Source of the DNA: Liolophura sinensis
Lineage: Eukaryota > Mollusca > Polyplacophora > Chitonida > Chitonidae
Direction: 5' to 3'
DNA: 64,000 bases
NCBI RefSeq assembly: GCF_032854445.1
Contig: NC_088297.1
Location: 12,819,039-12,883,038, forward strand
Notes under the pieces: generated by a model
Told to the model about the DNA's origin: nothing
Database searches by the model: none
What the model saw: only the letters and a program-made list of their open reading frames with translations
Program-made: the position numbers and the translations under genes
Part shown: positions 63,266-64,000 of the stretch, piece after piece
Position numbering within the stretch: the stretch's first letter is position 1
Layout: every line of letters starts with the position of its first letter

Positions 63266-64000
63266 GGTAAGTCAGCTGTGGTGAGAGTAAGGTATTAGGA
63301 GAATTAGCTTGATATTATAACGGCTGCATTCTTATAAAGGGCAAGTCTTTTCAACGTGCCAAAAATTTCAAGTGGAAAAGATTCCAACCGAAAACCAAGT
63401 GTATATTACTAGTTACACAAAAACAAGGTCCAGCGTTAACGGGATGCACCTCAATGAAATGAGAGGTTGCGTCAATACCTTAAAGTCTCATTCTTTTGCT
63501 CTTTAAAATAGGAAAATTGCTTTTTCTCTCCTTACTGGAACATTTAGTATAGTTCTTAATGCTAGTCTATAAACGAAACTTTCCCCCATTAAAATCTCTT
63601 TTCATATTATTTTATATAATTTTGTAAATTACCTTTTTGTTGAAACGCACGATGTACGTCTCCCCAACACATACAAATGGTTCGTTCTTTTAACTTGTGA
63701 GCCATGCATAACTGTTAAACGCATACTACTTTTTCATAAATAAGGTTGTGAAACGTGATTTTGTAAATGGCAAACAGGATACTAGTCTTTCTGCTCTGAA
63801 CATGCGTAATATCACTGTTATACGGAAACCCAAACCATTAGCAGTTTGACACTACGGCGTGAGCGCATGATGACGTGACGTTTCTGCCAGCTTTCTGTGC
63901 ATGTTGATTACTTTACCAGAGCAGCTCACACATGTACAATACTATGCCTGCATGTTCATTGCACCCTCGTGCATTCCAGGCAATGAGTCATATCGTCTGC

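Overview
This is a eukaryotic, intron-rich, AT-leaning window from a marine spiralian invertebrate. A mollusc is most likely and a brachiopod cannot be excluded. The basis is the dense load of tRNA-derived SINEs whose shared 3' tail reads like 'ttgattggtgttttacgcc', plus a second SINE family ending in a (CACT)n tail. There are no operons, Shine-Dalgarno sites or CRISPR arrays. Most long open frames here are low-complexity or tandem-repeat artefacts.

Three spliced genes can be rebuilt from splice sites, reading phase and domain logic. Gene A (+, 4360-9834) is the C-terminal half of an organic-anion-transporting polypeptide (OATP/SLCO): TM7-TM12 plus the extracellular Kazal-type cysteine loop. 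Its first two visible exons, next to a 200-N gap, carry three single-base frame breaks. Gene B (-, 28444-20397) is a complete five-exon gene for a predicted secreted protein of 260 residues: signal peptide, Cys-rich linker and a conserved domain of unknown function. Gene C (-, 56736-38338) is at least 16 coding exons (about 1,612 residues) of a long coiled-coil protein with a Ser/Pro-rich tail. It is most like the microtubule-binding MTCL/SOGA family. Its N-terminus lies beyond the right side of what I could trace.

Layout: 1-4096 is copy 1 of a ~4 kb direct duplication (copy 2 at 13374-17331). 4097-4296 is an assembly gap. 4360-9834 is gene A. 9.8-20.4 kb holds a ~100-bp minisatellite, a hairpin, duplication copy 2, SINEs and the array at the 3' end of gene B. 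20.4-28.4 kb is gene B with two large intronic minisatellites. 28.4-38.3 kb is intergenic, with long (AT)n tracts, a foldback element and a 70-bp satellite-like array. 38.3-56.7 kb is gene C, one intron of which holds a Crypton/DUF3504-like open frame. 56.7-64 kb is intergenic repeats, or upstream intron of gene C.

The most unusual feature is that in all three genes intronic tandem arrays abut splice junctions and are built from copies of that junction (3' splice site plus exon start, or exon end plus 5' splice site). This produces rows of decoy splice sites next to the genuine ones. I see five cases: 7.27-8.25 kb, 8.42-9.11 kb, 22.6-24.7 kb, 45.5-46.2 kb and 51.8-52.2 kb.
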